The notes: generated from the sequence alone by a model not told the origin. DNA of 64,000 bases from Citrobacter amalonaticus (GCF_001559075.2 NZ_CP014015.2:2542001-2606000), one strand, 5' to 3'. Positions 19,717-29,858 are shown, counted from the stretch's first letter. Made by a program: numbers and translations.

Positions 19717-19848
19717 CAATGACTCCTTATACATCTCGCTGACCTTCAAAATAACTGATGATCATCATCATGGTTATCAGAGTTCTTCATTCATCGAAAG
19801 AGGGTATTGTAAGACCATCAAAATGACTCCCTGAGTAAGGATATCATC

Positions 19849-20637
19849 ATGTCTTCAATTCGTATGCCAGCATTGTTTTTGGGACACGGTAGCCCGATGA
19901 ACGTTCTGGAAGATAACCTGTATACCCGTGCCTGGCAGCAGCTTGGGGAGACATTACCGCGTCCAAAAGCGATTGTGGTGGTGTCTGCCCACTGGTTCAC
20001 CCGAGGTACCGGCGTCACCGCGATGGAAGCGCCAAAGACCATTCATGATTTTGGCGGTTTCCCGCAGGCGTTGTACGACACGCATTACCCGGCGCCCGGC
20101 TCTCCTGAACTGGCGCAGCACCTGGTTGATTTGCTTGCGCCGGTGCCAGTCGCGCTCGATAAAGAAGCCTGGGGCTTTGACCACGGCTCCTGGGGTGTGC
20201 TGATCAAGATGTACCCGAATGCTGATATCCCGATGGTGCAGTTGAGCATCGATAGCACCAAGCCGGCGGCCTGGCATTTTGAAATCGGGCGTAAACTGGC
20301 GGCGCTGCGTGATGAAGGCATCATGCTGGTGGCCAGTGGTAACGTGGTGCATAACCTGCGTACGGCGCGCTGGCACGGCGATAATAACCCGTATCCATGG
20401 GCGACATCGTTCAATGATTTTGTCAAAGCGAACCTGAGCTGGCAGGGAGCGGTTGAGCAGCATCCGCTGGTCAATTATCTCGATCACGAAGGTGGCTCAC
20501 TGTCGAACCCGACACCGGATCACTATCTGCCGCTACTGTACGTGCTGGGCGCGTGGGATGGTAAGGAACCGGTGACGATTCCGGTTGATGGTATCGAGAT
20601 GGGCAGCCTGAGTATGCTGTCGGTACAGGTGGGGTAG
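19849..20637 (+). CDS. ygiD: 4,5-DOPA-extradiol-dioxygenase-like zinc protein YgiD
   Basis: LigB-type extradiol dioxygenase family member, 262 residues; the E. coli homologue cleaves L-DOPA in vitro. Metal ligands expected from the family are present at His13 (GHGSP), His48 (SAHWF), His168 (NVVHNL) and His220 (PDHYLP region). Start is ATG 19849 with AAGGA 9 bases upstream. The longer E. coli-type N-terminus is not possible here, because the equivalent ATG at 19822 is closed by TGA after three codons. Confidence 0.93.
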   Translation: MSSIRMPALFLGHGSPMNVLEDNLYTRAWQQLGETLPRPKAIVVVSAHWFTRGTGVTAMEAPKTIHDFGGFPQALYDTHYPAPGSPELAQHLVDLLAPVPVALDKEAWGFDHGSWGVLIKMYPNADIPMVQLSIDSTKPAAWHFEIGRKLAALRDEGIMLVASGNVVHNLRTARWHGDNNPYPWATSFNDFVKANLSWQGAVEQHPLVNYLDHEGGSLSNPTPDHYLPLLYVLGAWDGKEPVTIPVDGIEMGSLSMLSVQVG

Positions 20638-20711
20638 GCCGGGTAGGCGAAGCCGCCACCCGGCAAGGCTCTATTGCCTGATGGCGACACAAAGTGTCTT
20701 ATCAGGCCTAC
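20636..20711. repeat. BIME between ygiD and ygiC
   Basis: Two REP-like units: GCCGGGTAGGCGAAGCC...CCCGGC (about 20638-20664) and TTGCCTGATGGCGACAC...TATCAGGCC (about 20674-20709), lying between convergent ygiD and ygiC. The first unit overlaps the ygiD stop codon. Confidence 0.85.
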
Positions 20712-20725
20712 ACAGGAGCGCCATA

Positions 20726-21886
20726 TTACTCGACAAAAATATGCGGGTAGAAGCGGGACAGATCCTGAGTGATCAGCGCTCTGTCTTCGCGAATGCCGAT
20801 CCCGGCAGGCTGATCGTTGATCAACCAGCTACCGATCAGCATATAGCTGTCGCCAAATTTTGGCAGCTGATGGAACTGCTGCACGATCATGCCTTCTTCA
20901 CCGTACGGTCCTTCCACCGCTTCGATCGTTTTACCGTTCTCGATAATGGAGACGTTCGCGCCTTCACGCGAGAAGATCGGTTTCACGACGAATTTATCCA
21001 TCTGAGGATAGTCGTCTTCGGCGAAATAGGCGGGAAGCAGGTTCGGATGGTTCGGGAACATTTCCCACAGCAGCGGCAGCAGCGCCTTGTTGGAGATAAT
21101 GCTCTTCCAGGCCGGTTCCAGCCAGCGCACGCCTGCGTCTTCCAGCTTGGTGGAGAACATCTCGCGCAGCATAAACTCCCACGGATAGAGCTTGAACAGG
21201 TTGGCAATCACCTGATCCTGTAGATCCGTGAACTGGCCTTTTTCACCCAGCCCAATATCTTCGATATAGAGGAATTCGGTAGCGATCTCCGCTTCTGCCG
21301 CACAATCCTGCAGGTACTGAATAGTGCCGCGATCTTCAACAGTATCGCGACAGCAGGTCAGATGCAGAAGCTGGAAGCCGTACTGCTCACGTAGCTCGGC
21401 GAAGCGCTCGATAAGCTTTTCCTGCAGGCTGTTAAACTGGTCGCTGCCTTCCGGCAGATTGCCCGCATTGATCTGATCTTCCAACCAGATCCACTGGAAA
21501 AACGCCGCTTCGTACAGCGAGGTCGGAGTATCGGCGTTGTTCTCCAGCAGCTTCGGTTCACCGGTGCCATCCCACGCCAGATCAAGACGTGAATAGAGCG
21601 ACGGCTGGCGCGTCTGCCAGGATTGACGAACAAAGCCCCAGGTGTGCTTAGGAATACGGAATTTGGCCATCAGCTCGTCGCTGGCGATCACTTTCTCAAC
21701 CACCTTGAGACACATCTGGTGCAGCTCTGCGGTCACATCTTCCAGCTGTTCAACCTGGGCCAGCGTTAGCTTGTAATAGGCGTCTTCACACCAGTACGGT
21801 TCGCCGTACATGGTGTGAAAATTAAAACCGTATTCCGTGGCTTTATCGCGCCAGTCCGGGCGCTCGGTAATACTGACTCTTTCCAT
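20726..21886 (-). CDS. ygiC: ATP-grasp glutathionylspermidine-synthase-like protein YgiC
   Basis: 386-residue protein of the family that resembles the C-terminal synthetase domain of glutathionylspermidine synthase. Typical segments: [21 protein letters not shown] (partly quoted), NLLPAYF, and [13 protein letters not shown] for nucleotide binding. Likely joins a carboxylate to an amine with ATP use, but substrate is not established. It lies 5 bases after ygiB, forming the conserved tolC-ygiB-ygiC cluster, so an envelope role has been suggested in E. coli. Confidence 0.92.
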   Translation of the reverse strand: MERVSITERPDWRDKATEYGFNFHTMYGEPYWCEDAYYKLTLAQVEQLEDVTAELHQMCLKVVEKVIASDELMAKFRIPKHTWGFVRQSWQTRQPSLYSRLDLAWDGTGEPKLLENNADTPTSLYEAAFFQWIWLEDQINAGNLPEGSDQFNSLQEKLIERFAELREQYGFQLLHLTCCRDTVEDRGTIQYLQDCAAEAEIATEFLYIEDIGLGEKGQFTDLQDQVIANLFKLYPWEFMLREMFSTKLEDAGVRWLEPAWKSIISNKALLPLLWEMFPNHPNLLPAYFAEDDYPQMDKFVVKPIFSREGANVSIIENGKTIEAVEGPYGEEGMIVQQFHQLPKFGDSYMLIGSWLINDQPAGIGIREDRALITQDLSRFYPHIFVE

Positions 21887-21891
21887 GCGTA

Positions 21892-22557
21892 TCAGCCACC
21901 CATTGAACGCGTGGAGGTGCCGCTTGCGCTACGCTGCATGGTGCTCTGTTTGGCAACAGATTCACCGAAGCCGCCGCGCGTTACGGTAGAGGTGGTTGCC
22001 GGTTTCGGCGCCATGGCGGTTTTAGGAACCGTCATTGTGCGACCAGGCTGTGCTGCGCCGTAGTTTTTACCACCCGCATCGGTGTATTTACCGTAAGCCG
22101 GGCTGGCCGGGTTTTTCGAGCTGAACAGCGGTTGCTGCGCAAAGCCCGCGCCGCCGCCCATCATGCGGCCCATCATATAACCCGCCATCAGCGGCATCCA
22201 GAAGCTGCCGCTGGACTGCTGTGCCTGAGCTTCTGGCGCCATGCCTGCCTGAGCAGGGGCTTGCTGGCACTGGCCTTCACCGAACTCGGCGACGCAATCT
22301 TCACGAGTGGCATATTTCGGCGCGGTACGTTCCGCTTCTTTCAGCGCGTTATTGAACGCCGTGGTGCATTCCGCGCTTTTGCCCGGATTGGCTGCCGAGC
22401 AGTCATCCGCATTTTGATACAGCGACACGGTTTCATCGCTTTTCTCACAACCCGCCAGCATAAACACAGCGGTAACGGCGAATGCGACAGGTGTCAGATG
22501 ACGCGCGCTCCAGCTTTTGCGGAACGAGGCGTGATGGATGGATTTTGTCCGTTTCAT
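21892..22557 (-). CDS. ygiB: DUF1190 lipoprotein-like protein YgiB
   Basis: 221-residue exported protein of unknown function. Basic N-terminus, hydrophobic segment (about 20-34) ending [10 protein letters not shown], which resembles a lipobox with Cys37 as the possible lipidated residue. The mature part is rich in Gln, Ala, Met, Gly and Ser, with a [11 protein letters not shown] stretch and a low-complexity tail ending RSMGG. Downstream of tolC by 149 bases and coupled to ygiC. Confidence 0.9.
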   Translation of the reverse strand: MKRTKSIHHASFRKSWSARHLTPVAFAVTAVFMLAGCEKSDETVSLYQNADDCSAANPGKSAECTTAFNNALKEAERTAPKYATREDCVAEFGEGQCQQAPAQAGMAPEAQAQQSSGSFWMPLMAGYMMGRMMGGGAGFAQQPLFSSKNPASPAYGKYTDAGGKNYGAAQPGRTMTVPKTAMAPKPATTSTVTRGGFGESVAKQSTMQRSASGTSTRSMGG

Positions 22558-22679
22558 TTTCGTCTTTCCTGGACCCAGTGGTTATTACTGCTCAGGATAG
22601 AGGATGAGTGGTTGAAAATGAAGCGAGAAGAGGCGGGAATGCGGCACAATGGCGGGATCTTTACGTTGCCTTACGTTCA

Positions 22680-22699
22680 GACGGGGCCGAAGCCCCGTC
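22680..22699 (-). terminator. Hairpin after tolC
   Basis: Perfect 9-base stem GACGGGGCC/GGCCCCGTC, 8 bases beyond the tolC stop on the minus strand. No T-run follows, so it may allow read-through to ygiB or stabilise the tolC 3' end. Confidence 0.6.
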
Positions 22700-22706
22700 A
22701 TCGCGT

Positions 22707-24188
22707 TTAATTGCGGAACGGATTGTTACCGTTGCTGCTGGAAGAACGTGCTGATGCCGGTTGTGCGGCGGGCGCTGCTGCGTTGGTGGCATAGCCGTCA
22801 GCGTTCGCGTCCATCTGCGGGGTTTCCGGCGCGACGTGTTCCGGCGAGGTGGAGATCGGTTTGCCCAGCGTGTTGTTCAGCGCCACCAGATCCTGCTCGT
22901 TCAACGTACCCAGCGCTGACTTGATATTCAGTTGGTTGATCAGGTAGTTATAACGCGCATTCGCCAGTTGCTGCTTGGCGTTGTACAGCGTGGTGGTCGC
23001 ATCCAACACATCAACGATAGTACGTGTACCCACGGAATAGCCCGCTTCCATCGCGTCTAATGAGCTCTGGGCGGAAACAACTGCTTGTTTGTACGCGTTA
23101 ATGCTGCTGATTGACGCATTGATATTGTTGAAGGAAGAACGTACGGTCTGCACCACGCTACGGTGGGCGCTTTCCAGTTGCTCACTGGCGCCAACAAAGT
23201 TGTATTGCGCCTGTTTCACCTGCGAGTTCACCATCCCGCCCTGATAAATCGGCAGCGAGAAACTCAGGCCGATTTTGTTCTGGCCCATGTTGCTGTCGTC
23301 ATACTGAGAGCCTGTCGCGCCACGCGTTTTAGAGCCGCTGTACGAGGTATCCGATACGCCGGTAGAGGCGGTTAAGTCCAGCGTCGGCAGGTGACCATCC
23401 TGCGCCTGGCGAATCTGCTCACGTGCCAGATCCTGGCTCAGACGCGCCTGCAACAACGTCAGGTTACGGTTTTCGGCTTCTTTCAGCAGGGCGTTCACCG
23501 CCTGCGGTTTGTCGGTTTTGAAGCTGTCAACGTTCAGCGACGCCAGTTCCGGGTAGTAGTTGCCGGTGACCTGACGCAGTTCTTCAACCGCGTTGTCGAG
23601 ATCGTTACGGGCGGTCACTTCGTTCGCCAGCACCGTATCGTATTGCGAACGGGCGTTTTGTACGTCAGTGATGGCGACCAGGCCCACGTTGAAACGCTGG
23701 GTGGTTTGATCCAACTGACGATAAATCGCCTCTTTCTGCGCCTGCGTGTAAGAGAGAACGTCAATGGCGTTCAGCACTTTAAAATAGGCGCTCGCGGTGT
23801 TGAGGATCAGCGTTTGCTGGTCCGTCTGGAAGGTCACGTCCTGAATACCCGCAGATTTTTCCTGCAGGGTCAGTGCACGCCATTTCGACATATCGAAAAG
23901 GGTCTGCGTTAATTGCAGGGACGCGCTGGTGGCGTTTGAGTTCACGCCGTTAGCATCGCGGTAGCCGTTGCTGTAGGTGTAATCGGCACCTAAGCCCAGT
24001 TGAGGCAGTAAAGGACTACGTGCTTCGTTGATTTTTTCGAATGCAGCATCGCGATCGGCGGCGGATTTACGCAATTCCGGGTTGCTCAGGCGTGCTTGCT
24101 GATAAACTTGCATCAGGTTCTCTGCCTGGCTCAGTGTGCTGAACCCCGACAGGCTCAGGCCGATAAGGATGGGGAGCAATTTCTTCAT
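22707..24188 (-). CDS. tolC: Outer membrane efflux channel TolC
   Basis: Trimeric outer-membrane channel and periplasmic tunnel used by AcrAB, MacAB, EmrAB and type I secretion systems. 493 residues from ATG 24188. A second ATG two codons earlier (24194) abuts the AAGGA ribosome site with no spacing and is less likely. Signal peptide cleaved after TLSQA (residue 22), then the repeated helix-barrel halves, with LARLSNPELR-type and PIYQGGMVNSQVKQA segments. The C-terminal tail (about 430-493) is Ala/Ser/Asn rich, as in E. coli, and variable. Confidence 0.97.
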   Translation of the reverse strand: MKKLLPILIGLSLSGFSTLSQAENLMQVYQQARLSNPELRKSAADRDAAFEKINEARSPLLPQLGLGADYTYSNGYRDANGVNSNATSASLQLTQTLFDMSKWRALTLQEKSAGIQDVTFQTDQQTLILNTASAYFKVLNAIDVLSYTQAQKEAIYRQLDQTTQRFNVGLVAITDVQNARSQYDTVLANEVTARNDLDNAVEELRQVTGNYYPELASLNVDSFKTDKPQAVNALLKEAENRNLTLLQARLSQDLAREQIRQAQDGHLPTLDLTASTGVSDTSYSGSKTRGATGSQYDDSNMGQNKIGLSFSLPIYQGGMVNSQVKQAQYNFVGASEQLESAHRSVVQTVRSSFNNINASISSINAYKQAVVSAQSSLDAMEAGYSVGTRTIVDVLDATTTLYNAKQQLANARYNYLINQLNIKSALGTLNEQDLVALNNTLGKPISTSPEHVAPETPQMDANADGYATNAAAPAAQPASARSSSSNGNNPFRN

Positions 24189-24392
24189 TTGCATTCCTTG
24201 TTGTGAAGCAGTATTTAGCGCTGATCAAATTTTAAAAATAATTGCTGATTCTAGCAGAATCCGCCACCGCAAAAAGTTGGCGTTCTGTGCCATCAGGCGT
24301 TAATTTGCACCAATTTACCACAAGGTCGATGAAACGGCAGTCAAACGCCCTTTAAATTCACATTTAAATCACTATTGGTACAGGACGGCACA

Positions 24393-25025
24393 ATGCGCAA
24401 ATCAGGCAACTCGCCAGTAACTTTCGCCAAAAACGATGTAGAAATTATTGCACGAGAAACGCTATATCGCGGTTTTTTTTCGCTGGATCGTTATCGCTTT
24501 CGCCACCGTTTGTTTAACGGTGAAATGAGTCAGGAAGTGCGTAGAGAAATTTTTGAGCGCGGTCATGCGGCAGTCTTGCTACCCTTTGACCCTGAGCGGG
24601 ATGAAGTGGTGTTAGTCGAGCAGGTGCGCATCGCGGCCTATGACACCAGTGAAACGCCATGGCTACTGGAAATGGTGGCCGGGATGATCGAAGAGGGTGA
24701 AAGCGTTGAGGATGTGGCCCGCCGTGAAGCGATGGAAGAGGCCGGCATCGAGGTAAAACGGACGAAACCGGTGCTCAGTTTTCTGGCAAGCCCTGGCGGC
24801 ACCAGTGAGCGCTCGTCCATTATGGTGGGTGAAGTGGACGCCACGACCGCAAACGGGATTCACGGTCTGGCTGATGAAAACGAAGACATTCGGGTTCATG
24901 TGGTAAGCCGGGAACAGGCATACCGTTGGGTTGAAGAGGGGAAAATTGATAACGCGTCTGCGGTCATCGCTCTGCAATGGCTGCAACTGCACTATAAAGA
25001 GCTAATAAACGAGTGGAAAAAATGA
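24393..25025 (+). CDS. nudF: ADP-ribose pyrophosphatase NudF
   Basis: Cytosolic Nudix hydrolase that splits ADP-ribose to AMP and ribose 5-phosphate. 210 residues from ATG 24393. The Nudix box G-x5-E-x7-RE-x2-EE-x-G is complete (from GMIEEGES to EEAGI, about residues 95-117). Divergent from tolC with a 204-base control region. First gene of nudF-yqiB-cpdA-yqiA-parE, in which neighbours overlap or are tightly spaced. Confidence 0.95.
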   Translation: MRKSGNSPVTFAKNDVEIIARETLYRGFFSLDRYRFRHRLFNGEMSQEVRREIFERGHAAVLLPFDPERDEVVLVEQVRIAAYDTSETPWLLEMVAGMIEEGESVEDVARREAMEEAGIEVKRTKPVLSFLASPGGTSERSSIMVGEVDATTANGIHGLADENEDIRVHVVSREQAYRWVEEGKIDNASAVIALQWLQLHYKELINEWKK

Positions 25026-25444
25026 AGCGCTATACACCTGACTTCCCTGAAATGATGCGTCTTTGCGAAACGAACTTTTCGCAACTGCGACGCCTGTTGC
25101 CGCGCAATGATGCGCCTGGCGAAACGGTGAGTTACCAGGTGGGCAACGCACAATATCGGATTACGATCGTTGAATCGACCCGATACACAACGCTGGTGAC
25201 CATCGAGCAGACGGCGCCGACCATCACCTACTGGAGCCTGCCGTCACTGACTGTGCGGCTCTACCATGACGCGATGGTCGCCGAAGTGTGTTCAAGTCAG
25301 CAGATCTTTCGCTTCAAAGCACGGTATGATTATCCAAATAAAAAGTTGCATCAACGCGACGAAAAGCATCAAATTAATCAGTTTCTGGCCGATTGGCTAC
25401 GATACTGCTTAGCACATGGAGCGATGGCGATTCCGGTTTACTAG
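25022..25444 (+). CDS. yqiB: DUF1249 protein YqiB
   Basis: 140-residue cytosolic protein of unknown function. The start ATG overlaps the nudF stop (ATGA), giving coupled translation. Sequence [16 protein letters not shown]...and the block [18 protein letters not shown] match E. coli YqiB closely. No known catalytic motif; conserved gene order with nudF and cpdA is the only functional hint. Confidence 0.93.
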   Translation: MKRYTPDFPEMMRLCETNFSQLRRLLPRNDAPGETVSYQVGNAQYRITIVESTRYTTLVTIEQTAPTITYWSLPSLTVRLYHDAMVAEVCSSQQIFRFKARYDYPNKKLHQRDEKHQINQFLADWLRYCLAHGAMAIPVY

Positions 25445-25468
25445 CGTCGTGAAACCTAAGGACACCAT

Positions 25469-26296
25469 TTGGAAAGCCTGTTAAACCTTTCTCTGGCTGG
25501 TGAGGCCAGGGTCAGGATCTTACAAATTACTGATACTCACCTGTTTGCCGAAAAGCACGAAACGCTATTGGGCGTAAACACCTGGGAAAGCTACCAGGCC
25601 GTGTTGGATGCCATTCATGCCGAGGGGCAGGAATACGATCTGATCGTGGCGACAGGTGATTTAGCTCAGGATCAAACCGCTGCGGCCTATCAGCATTTTG
25701 CTGAAGGTATCGCAAGCTTTCGTGCGCCTTGCGTTTGGTTGCCCGGCAACCATGATTTCCAGCCTGCGATGTACAGCGCGTTACAAGAGGCGGGGATCTC
25801 CCCAGCAAAATGCGTCATGGTTGGCGAGCAGTGGCAAATTCTGCTGCTGGACAGTCAGGTCTTCGGTGTACCTCACGGTGAACTGAGTGAATTTCAGCTC
25901 GAGTGGCTGGAGCGTAAACTTGCTGCGGTCCCTGAACGCCACACTCTACTGCTTCTGCATCATCACCCCATGCCTGCGGGATGCAGTTGGCTGGATCAAC
26001 ACAGCCTGCGTAACGCGGCGGAACTGGACAACGTGCTGGTAAATTATCCGCGCGTGAAATATCTGCTTTGCGGGCATATTCATCAGGAACTGGATCTCGA
26101 CTGGAATGGCCGCCGTCTGTTGGCTACGCCCTCCACCTGCGTTCAGTTCAAACCCCATTGCGCGAACTTTACCCTTGATAGCATCGGTCCAGGCTGGCGT
26201 ACGCTGGAGCTGTTTGCCGACGGTACGTTGAAAACGGACGTCTGTCGTTTGCAAGGGACGGAGTTCCGACCTGATACCGCTTCTGAAGGCTACTGA
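25469..26296 (+). CDS. cpdA: 3',5'-cyclic-AMP phosphodiesterase CpdA
   Basis: Calcineurin-like metallophosphoesterase that degrades cAMP and so tunes CRP-dependent transcription. 275 residues with a TTG start at 25469 and a TAAGGA ribosome site, the same rare start used in E. coli. Binuclear-metal residues are visible: Asp22 and His24 (TDTH), Asp64 (GDLAQD), Asn94 and His95 (GNHD), and later LLLHHHP and GHIHQE. The stop shares one base with the yqiA start. Confidence 0.96.
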   Translation: MESLLNLSLAGEARVRILQITDTHLFAEKHETLLGVNTWESYQAVLDAIHAEGQEYDLIVATGDLAQDQTAAAYQHFAEGIASFRAPCVWLPGNHDFQPAMYSALQEAGISPAKCVMVGEQWQILLLDSQVFGVPHGELSEFQLEWLERKLAAVPERHTLLLLHHHPMPAGCSWLDQHSLRNAAELDNVLVNYPRVKYLLCGHIHQELDLDWNGRRLLATPSTCVQFKPHCANFTLDSIGPGWRTLELFADGTLKTDVCRLQGTEFRPDTASEGY

Positions 26297-26877
26297 TGTC
26301 TACGCTTCTTTACCTGCACGGCTTCAATAGCTCACCGCGTTCGGCGAAGGCCTGCCTGCTAAAAAACTGGCTGCGCGAACAGTATCCTCATGTCGAAATG
26401 ATTGTGCCGCAGCTGCCGCCGTATCCGGCCGATGCCGCAGAGATGCTGGAGTCTATCGTCCTTGAGCACGGCGGCGAGGCGCTGGGCGTGGTGGGATCAT
26501 CATTAGGCGGTTATTACGCCACCTGGCTGTCACAGTGCTTTATGCTGCCCGCTGTTGTTGTCAACCCGGCTGTCCGGCCATATGAACTGTTGATCGACTA
26601 CCTCGGTCAGAACGAGAACCCCTACACGGGGCAGCAATATGTGCTAGAGTCACGCCATATTTACGATCTTAAAGTCATGCAGATCGACCCGCTGGAAGCG
26701 TCGGATTTAATCTGGCTGCTGCAACAGACGGGAGATGAAGTGCTGGACTACCGCCAGGCAGTGGCGTATTACGCCTCATGCCGCCAGACTGTTATTGAAG
26801 GTGGAAACCATGCATTCACGGGCTTCGAAGATTATTTCAACCCGATTGTCGATTTCCTTGGACTGCACAGTTGCTGA
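26296..26877 (+). CDS. yqiA: Alpha/beta-hydrolase esterase YqiA
   Basis: 193-residue small serine esterase; the E. coli homologue hydrolyses short-chain and palmitoyl-CoA esters in vitro. Nucleophile elbow GSSLG puts the catalytic serine at Ser69. An oxyanion-hole YLHGFNSSP segment lies at the N-terminus, and the [10 protein letters not shown] block near the C-terminus supplies the likely catalytic His. The start overlaps the cpdA stop by one base; parE follows 27 bases later. Confidence 0.94.
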   Translation: MSTLLYLHGFNSSPRSAKACLLKNWLREQYPHVEMIVPQLPPYPADAAEMLESIVLEHGGEALGVVGSSLGGYYATWLSQCFMLPAVVVNPAVRPYELLIDYLGQNENPYTGQQYVLESRHIYDLKVMQIDPLEASDLIWLLQQTGDEVLDYRQAVAYYASCRQTVIEGGNHAFTGFEDYFNPIVDFLGLHSC

Positions 26878-26904
26878 CAATCATTTCGAATTGCTATTAA
26901 AACC

Positions 26905-28797
26905 ATGACGCAAACTTATAACGCTGATGCCATTGAGGTACTCACTGGGCTTGAGCCGGTACGCCGTCGCCCAGGGATGTATACCGACACGACCCGACCC
27001 AACCATCTTGGGCAGGAAGTGATTGATAACAGTGTCGATGAAGCACTGGCGGGCCACGCGAAACGCGTGGATGTGATTTTACATGCCGATCAATCTCTGG
27101 AAGTTATCGACGACGGTCGCGGCATGCCCGTGGACATTCACCCGGAAGAGGGCGTTCCGGCGGTTGAACTGATCCTCTGTCGGCTGCACGCGGGCGGCAA
27201 GTTCTCGAACAAGAACTATCAGTTCTCCGGCGGCCTGCACGGCGTAGGGATCTCCGTGGTGAACGCCCTGTCGAAGCGTGTGGAAGTGAACGTGCGTCGT
27301 GATGGTCAGGTGTATAACATTGCGTTTGAGAACGGCGACAAGGTTCAGGATTTGCAGGTTGTTGGCACCTGCGGCAAGCGCAATACCGGCACCAGCGTCC
27401 ATTTCTGGCCTGACGAAACCTTTTTCGACAGCCCGCGTTTTTCTGTCTCGCGCTTAACGCACGTGCTGAAAGCCAAAGCCGTGCTGTGCCCTGGCGTTGA
27501 AATCACCTTTAAAGATGAAGTCAATAACAGCGAACAGCGCTGGTGCTATCAGGATGGTCTTAATGACTATCTGGGCGAAGCGGTAAACGGCCTGCCGACG
27601 CTGCCGGAAAAACCGTTCATCGGCAACTTTTCCGGGGATACGGAAACGGTCGACTGGGCACTGCTGTGGCTCCCGGAAGGCGGCGAACTGCTGACCGAAA
27701 GCTACGTGAACCTGATCCCGACCATGCAGGGCGGGACACACGTGAACGGTCTGCGTCAGGGGCTGCTCGACGCGATGCGTGAGTTCTGCGAATACCGCAA
27801 CATTCTGCCACGTGGCGTGAAGCTCTCGGCGGAAGATATCTGGGATCGCTGCGCCTACGTGCTGTCGGTGAAAATGCAGGATCCGCAGTTTGCCGGACAG
27901 ACCAAAGAACGTCTGTCGTCACGTCAGTGCGCGGCATTTGTCTCCGGCGTGGTGAAAGATGCCTTCAGCCTGTGGCTGAACCAAAACGTTCAGTCAGCCG
28001 AACTGCTGGCGGAGATGGTGATCTCCAGCGCCCAGCGTCGACTGCGCGCGGCGAAAAAAGTAGTGCGTAAAAAACTGACCAGCGGTCCGGCGCTGCCGGG
28101 GAAACTGGCGGATTGCACCGCGCAGGATCTGAATCGTACCGAACTGTTCCTGGTGGAAGGGGACTCGGCGGGCGGCTCCGCCAAGCAGGCGCGCGATCGT
28201 GAATATCAGGCGATCATGCCGCTTAAGGGTAAGATCCTGAACACCTGGGAAGTCTCTTCTGATGAAGTACTGGCCTCGCAGGAAGTCCACGATATTTCTG
28301 TCGCGATCGGTATCGATCCGGACAGCGACGATCTGAGCCAGTTACGTTACGGCAAGATCTGTATCCTGGCGGATGCGGACTCCGATGGTCTGCACATCGC
28401 CACGCTGCTCTGCGCGCTGTTTGTGCGACATTTCCGCACGCTGGTGAAACACGGGCATGTCTATGTCGCGCTGCCGCCGTTGTACCGTATCGATCTCGGC
28501 AAAGAGGTCTATTACGCGTTGACGGAAGAAGAGAAGGCGGGCGTACTGGAACAGTTGAAGCGCAAGAAAGGCAAGCCAAACGTACAGCGCTTTAAAGGGC
28601 TGGGTGAAATGAACCCGATGCAGTTGCGCGAAACCACGCTGGATCCCAACACTCGCCGTCTGGTCCAGCTCATCATTGATGATGAGGACGATCAGCGCAC
28701 TAACGCCATGATGGATATGCTGCTGGCGAAGAAGCGCTCTGAAGATCGCCGCAACTGGTTGCAGGAAAAAGGCGACCTTGCGGATATCGACGGGTAA
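26905..28797 (+). CDS. parE: DNA topoisomerase IV subunit B ParE
   Basis: ATPase subunit of topoisomerase IV, which decatenates daughter chromosomes. 630 residues. N-terminal GHKL ATPase motifs EVIDNSVDEALAG and IDDGRGMPVD, transducer domain, then Toprim metal-binding motifs LVEGDSAGGSAKQARD and DADSDGLHI. It closes the nudF-yqiA-parE gene string. Its partner parC is about 10 kb to the right; in K-12 the two are closer because the islet at 28845-35533 is absent. Confidence 0.98.
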   Translation: MTQTYNADAIEVLTGLEPVRRRPGMYTDTTRPNHLGQEVIDNSVDEALAGHAKRVDVILHADQSLEVIDDGRGMPVDIHPEEGVPAVELILCRLHAGGKFSNKNYQFSGGLHGVGISVVNALSKRVEVNVRRDGQVYNIAFENGDKVQDLQVVGTCGKRNTGTSVHFWPDETFFDSPRFSVSRLTHVLKAKAVLCPGVEITFKDEVNNSEQRWCYQDGLNDYLGEAVNGLPTLPEKPFIGNFSGDTETVDWALLWLPEGGELLTESYVNLIPTMQGGTHVNGLRQGLLDAMREFCEYRNILPRGVKLSAEDIWDRCAYVLSVKMQDPQFAGQTKERLSSRQCAAFVSGVVKDAFSLWLNQNVQSAELLAEMVISSAQRRLRAAKKVVRKKLTSGPALPGKLADCTAQDLNRTELFLVEGDSAGGSAKQARDREYQAIMPLKGKILNTWEVSSDEVLASQEVHDISVAIGIDPDSDDLSQLRYGKICILADADSDGLHIATLLCALFVRHFRTLVKHGHVYVALPPLYRIDLGKEVYYALTEEEKAGVLEQLKRKKGKPNVQRFKGLGEMNPMQLRETTLDPNTRRLVQLIIDDEDDQRTNAMMDMLLAKKRSEDRRNWLQEKGDLADIDG

Positions 28798-28807
28798 TCG
28801 TGTTGTT

Positions 28808-28842
28808 GTGCCGGGCGGCGTCATTAACGCGCCTTCCGGCAC
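28808..28842. terminator. REP-like hairpin between convergent parE and AraC-type gene
   Basis: GTGCCGGxxGGCG...CGCCxTCCGGCAC palindrome with a short AT-rich loop (positions 28808-28842), 10 bases past the parE stop. It is probably a REP unit that also forms the 3' end of both convergent transcripts. The stem is mostly paired but carries mismatches. Confidence 0.7.
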
Positions 28843-28844
28843 GA

Positions 28845-29693
28845 TCATTTATGCCGCTTACGGTACTGCAATGGCGTTTCGCCGATTCCCTTGCCAAACG
28901 CGCTGATAAAGTACGTCACCTCTGAAAATCCTACCTTGTTCGCAATCTCCCGCACGCTTGCTTCGCTGTGAAGTAGCGCTTCGCACGCTTTTCTCAGACG
29001 TAATGTATTGAGATAGTCGAGAATGCTTTCTCCTGTCTCAATATGAAAGCGGCGCGACACGTAACTTTTTGATTTCCCAAGTTCATCTGCCAGCGCGCTC
29101 AGGCTGAATTTTCGCGTGTAATTTTCGTCGAGCCAGAACATCACCTGGCTGGCGATACCGGTGGCAATTTCCTGCATACCGCTCTTATCTTCGGGTAACA
29201 GGCTGAATAAATTTAATAACAGGCAGGCAACGTGCTCGGCGTTGAGCGGCTTTTGCGTCGCCATTTTCTCGTAACGGCTAAAGAGGAAATCGATATGTGT
29301 ATGGATCTCATGGGCGTCGATCACCCAGGCTTCACCACCGCGAATTGTCAGGTTTTGCAGGCGTTGCTGATTGAGCGGGAAATCACGCAGCACCTTCAGC
29401 ACCGCATGTTGATCGAGATGAATAATGGTACGACGATAGCGATTCTGCGCCTGCTCATCGACCATGATTTTGTGCAGGGTGAAGGGCGGGAAAAAGAACA
29501 TCCGCCCCGGCCGCATGGTGTATTGCTTATGATCGACCGTGACGACACCGAAACCTTCTTCCACATACAGTACTTCCAGACATTGATGCCAGTGGTGGTA
29601 ACGCACCGTATTGGCGAACAGTCGACTAAACGACGCAATAGCATCGTTTAAGGTAATCAGTTCGAGACGTTCTGCATTAAGGGCTGTGTTCAT
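28845..29693 (-). CDS. AraC-family regulator of the uronide islet
   Basis: 282-residue transcription factor. N-terminal cupin-like sensing domain (about 20-110; YHHWHQCLEVLYVEEG, MRPGRMFFFPPFTLH) with sugar-pocket type histidines, and two C-terminal helix-turn-helix units (about 185-280; SLSALADELGKSKSYVSRRF and SVREIANKVGFSEVTYFI). It diverges from the DUF2264-MFS-GH88 operon across 165 bases, so it probably activates that operon in response to the imported sugar or a breakdown product. The ATG at 29693 has no obvious ribosome site, so the exact start is uncertain. Confidence 0.88.
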   Translation of the reverse strand: MNTALNAERLELITLNDAIASFSRLFANTVRYHHWHQCLEVLYVEEGFGVVTVDHKQYTMRPGRMFFFPPFTLHKIMVDEQAQNRYRRTIIHLDQHAVLKVLRDFPLNQQRLQNLTIRGGEAWVIDAHEIHTHIDFLFSRYEKMATQKPLNAEHVACLLLNLFSLLPEDKSGMQEIATGIASQVMFWLDENYTRKFSLSALADELGKSKSYVSRRFHIETGESILDYLNTLRLRKACEALLHSEASVREIANKVGFSEVTYFISAFGKGIGETPLQYRKRHK

Positions 29694-29786
29694 AGTGCAA
29701 CAGATTTAAATTTTTACCCGCCGGATTACGTTTATAAACTCTATTTTTAAATTTTCTCAATCCCTGTTTTAAAAGAATGTGTCGGG

Positions 29787-29802
29787 TGTGATTGAGGTAA
29801 CA
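29787..29802 (+). promoter_or_regulatory. Predicted class II CRP site for the DUF2264-MFS-GH88 operon
   Basis: TGTGA-N6-TAACA at 29787-29802 matches nine of ten core positions of the CRP consensus TGTGA-N6-TCACA. A plausible -10 hexamer TATGCT lies at 29825-29830, placing the CRP centre near -42 relative to a start around 29837, the spacing of class II CRP-activated promoters. Confidence 0.65.
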
Positions 29803-29858
29803 TTTCTGCTGATGAGCGATTCACTATGCTTTAGCCACTTTATTCAGAGGGGCAGAGT

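Noticed and set aside
19751..19777. Apparent palindrome ATAAC...GTTAT near zupT
   Set aside because: Only the outer five bases pair; inner bases do not, apart from a short GATGATCATC, so it is not a convincing operator.
24195..24392. Possible mar/sox/rob box in the tolC upstream region (TTGCACCAATTTACCACAAG)
   Set aside because: A box is known in E. coli, but this sequence keeps only the GCAC part of the consensus; too weak to claim without alignment.
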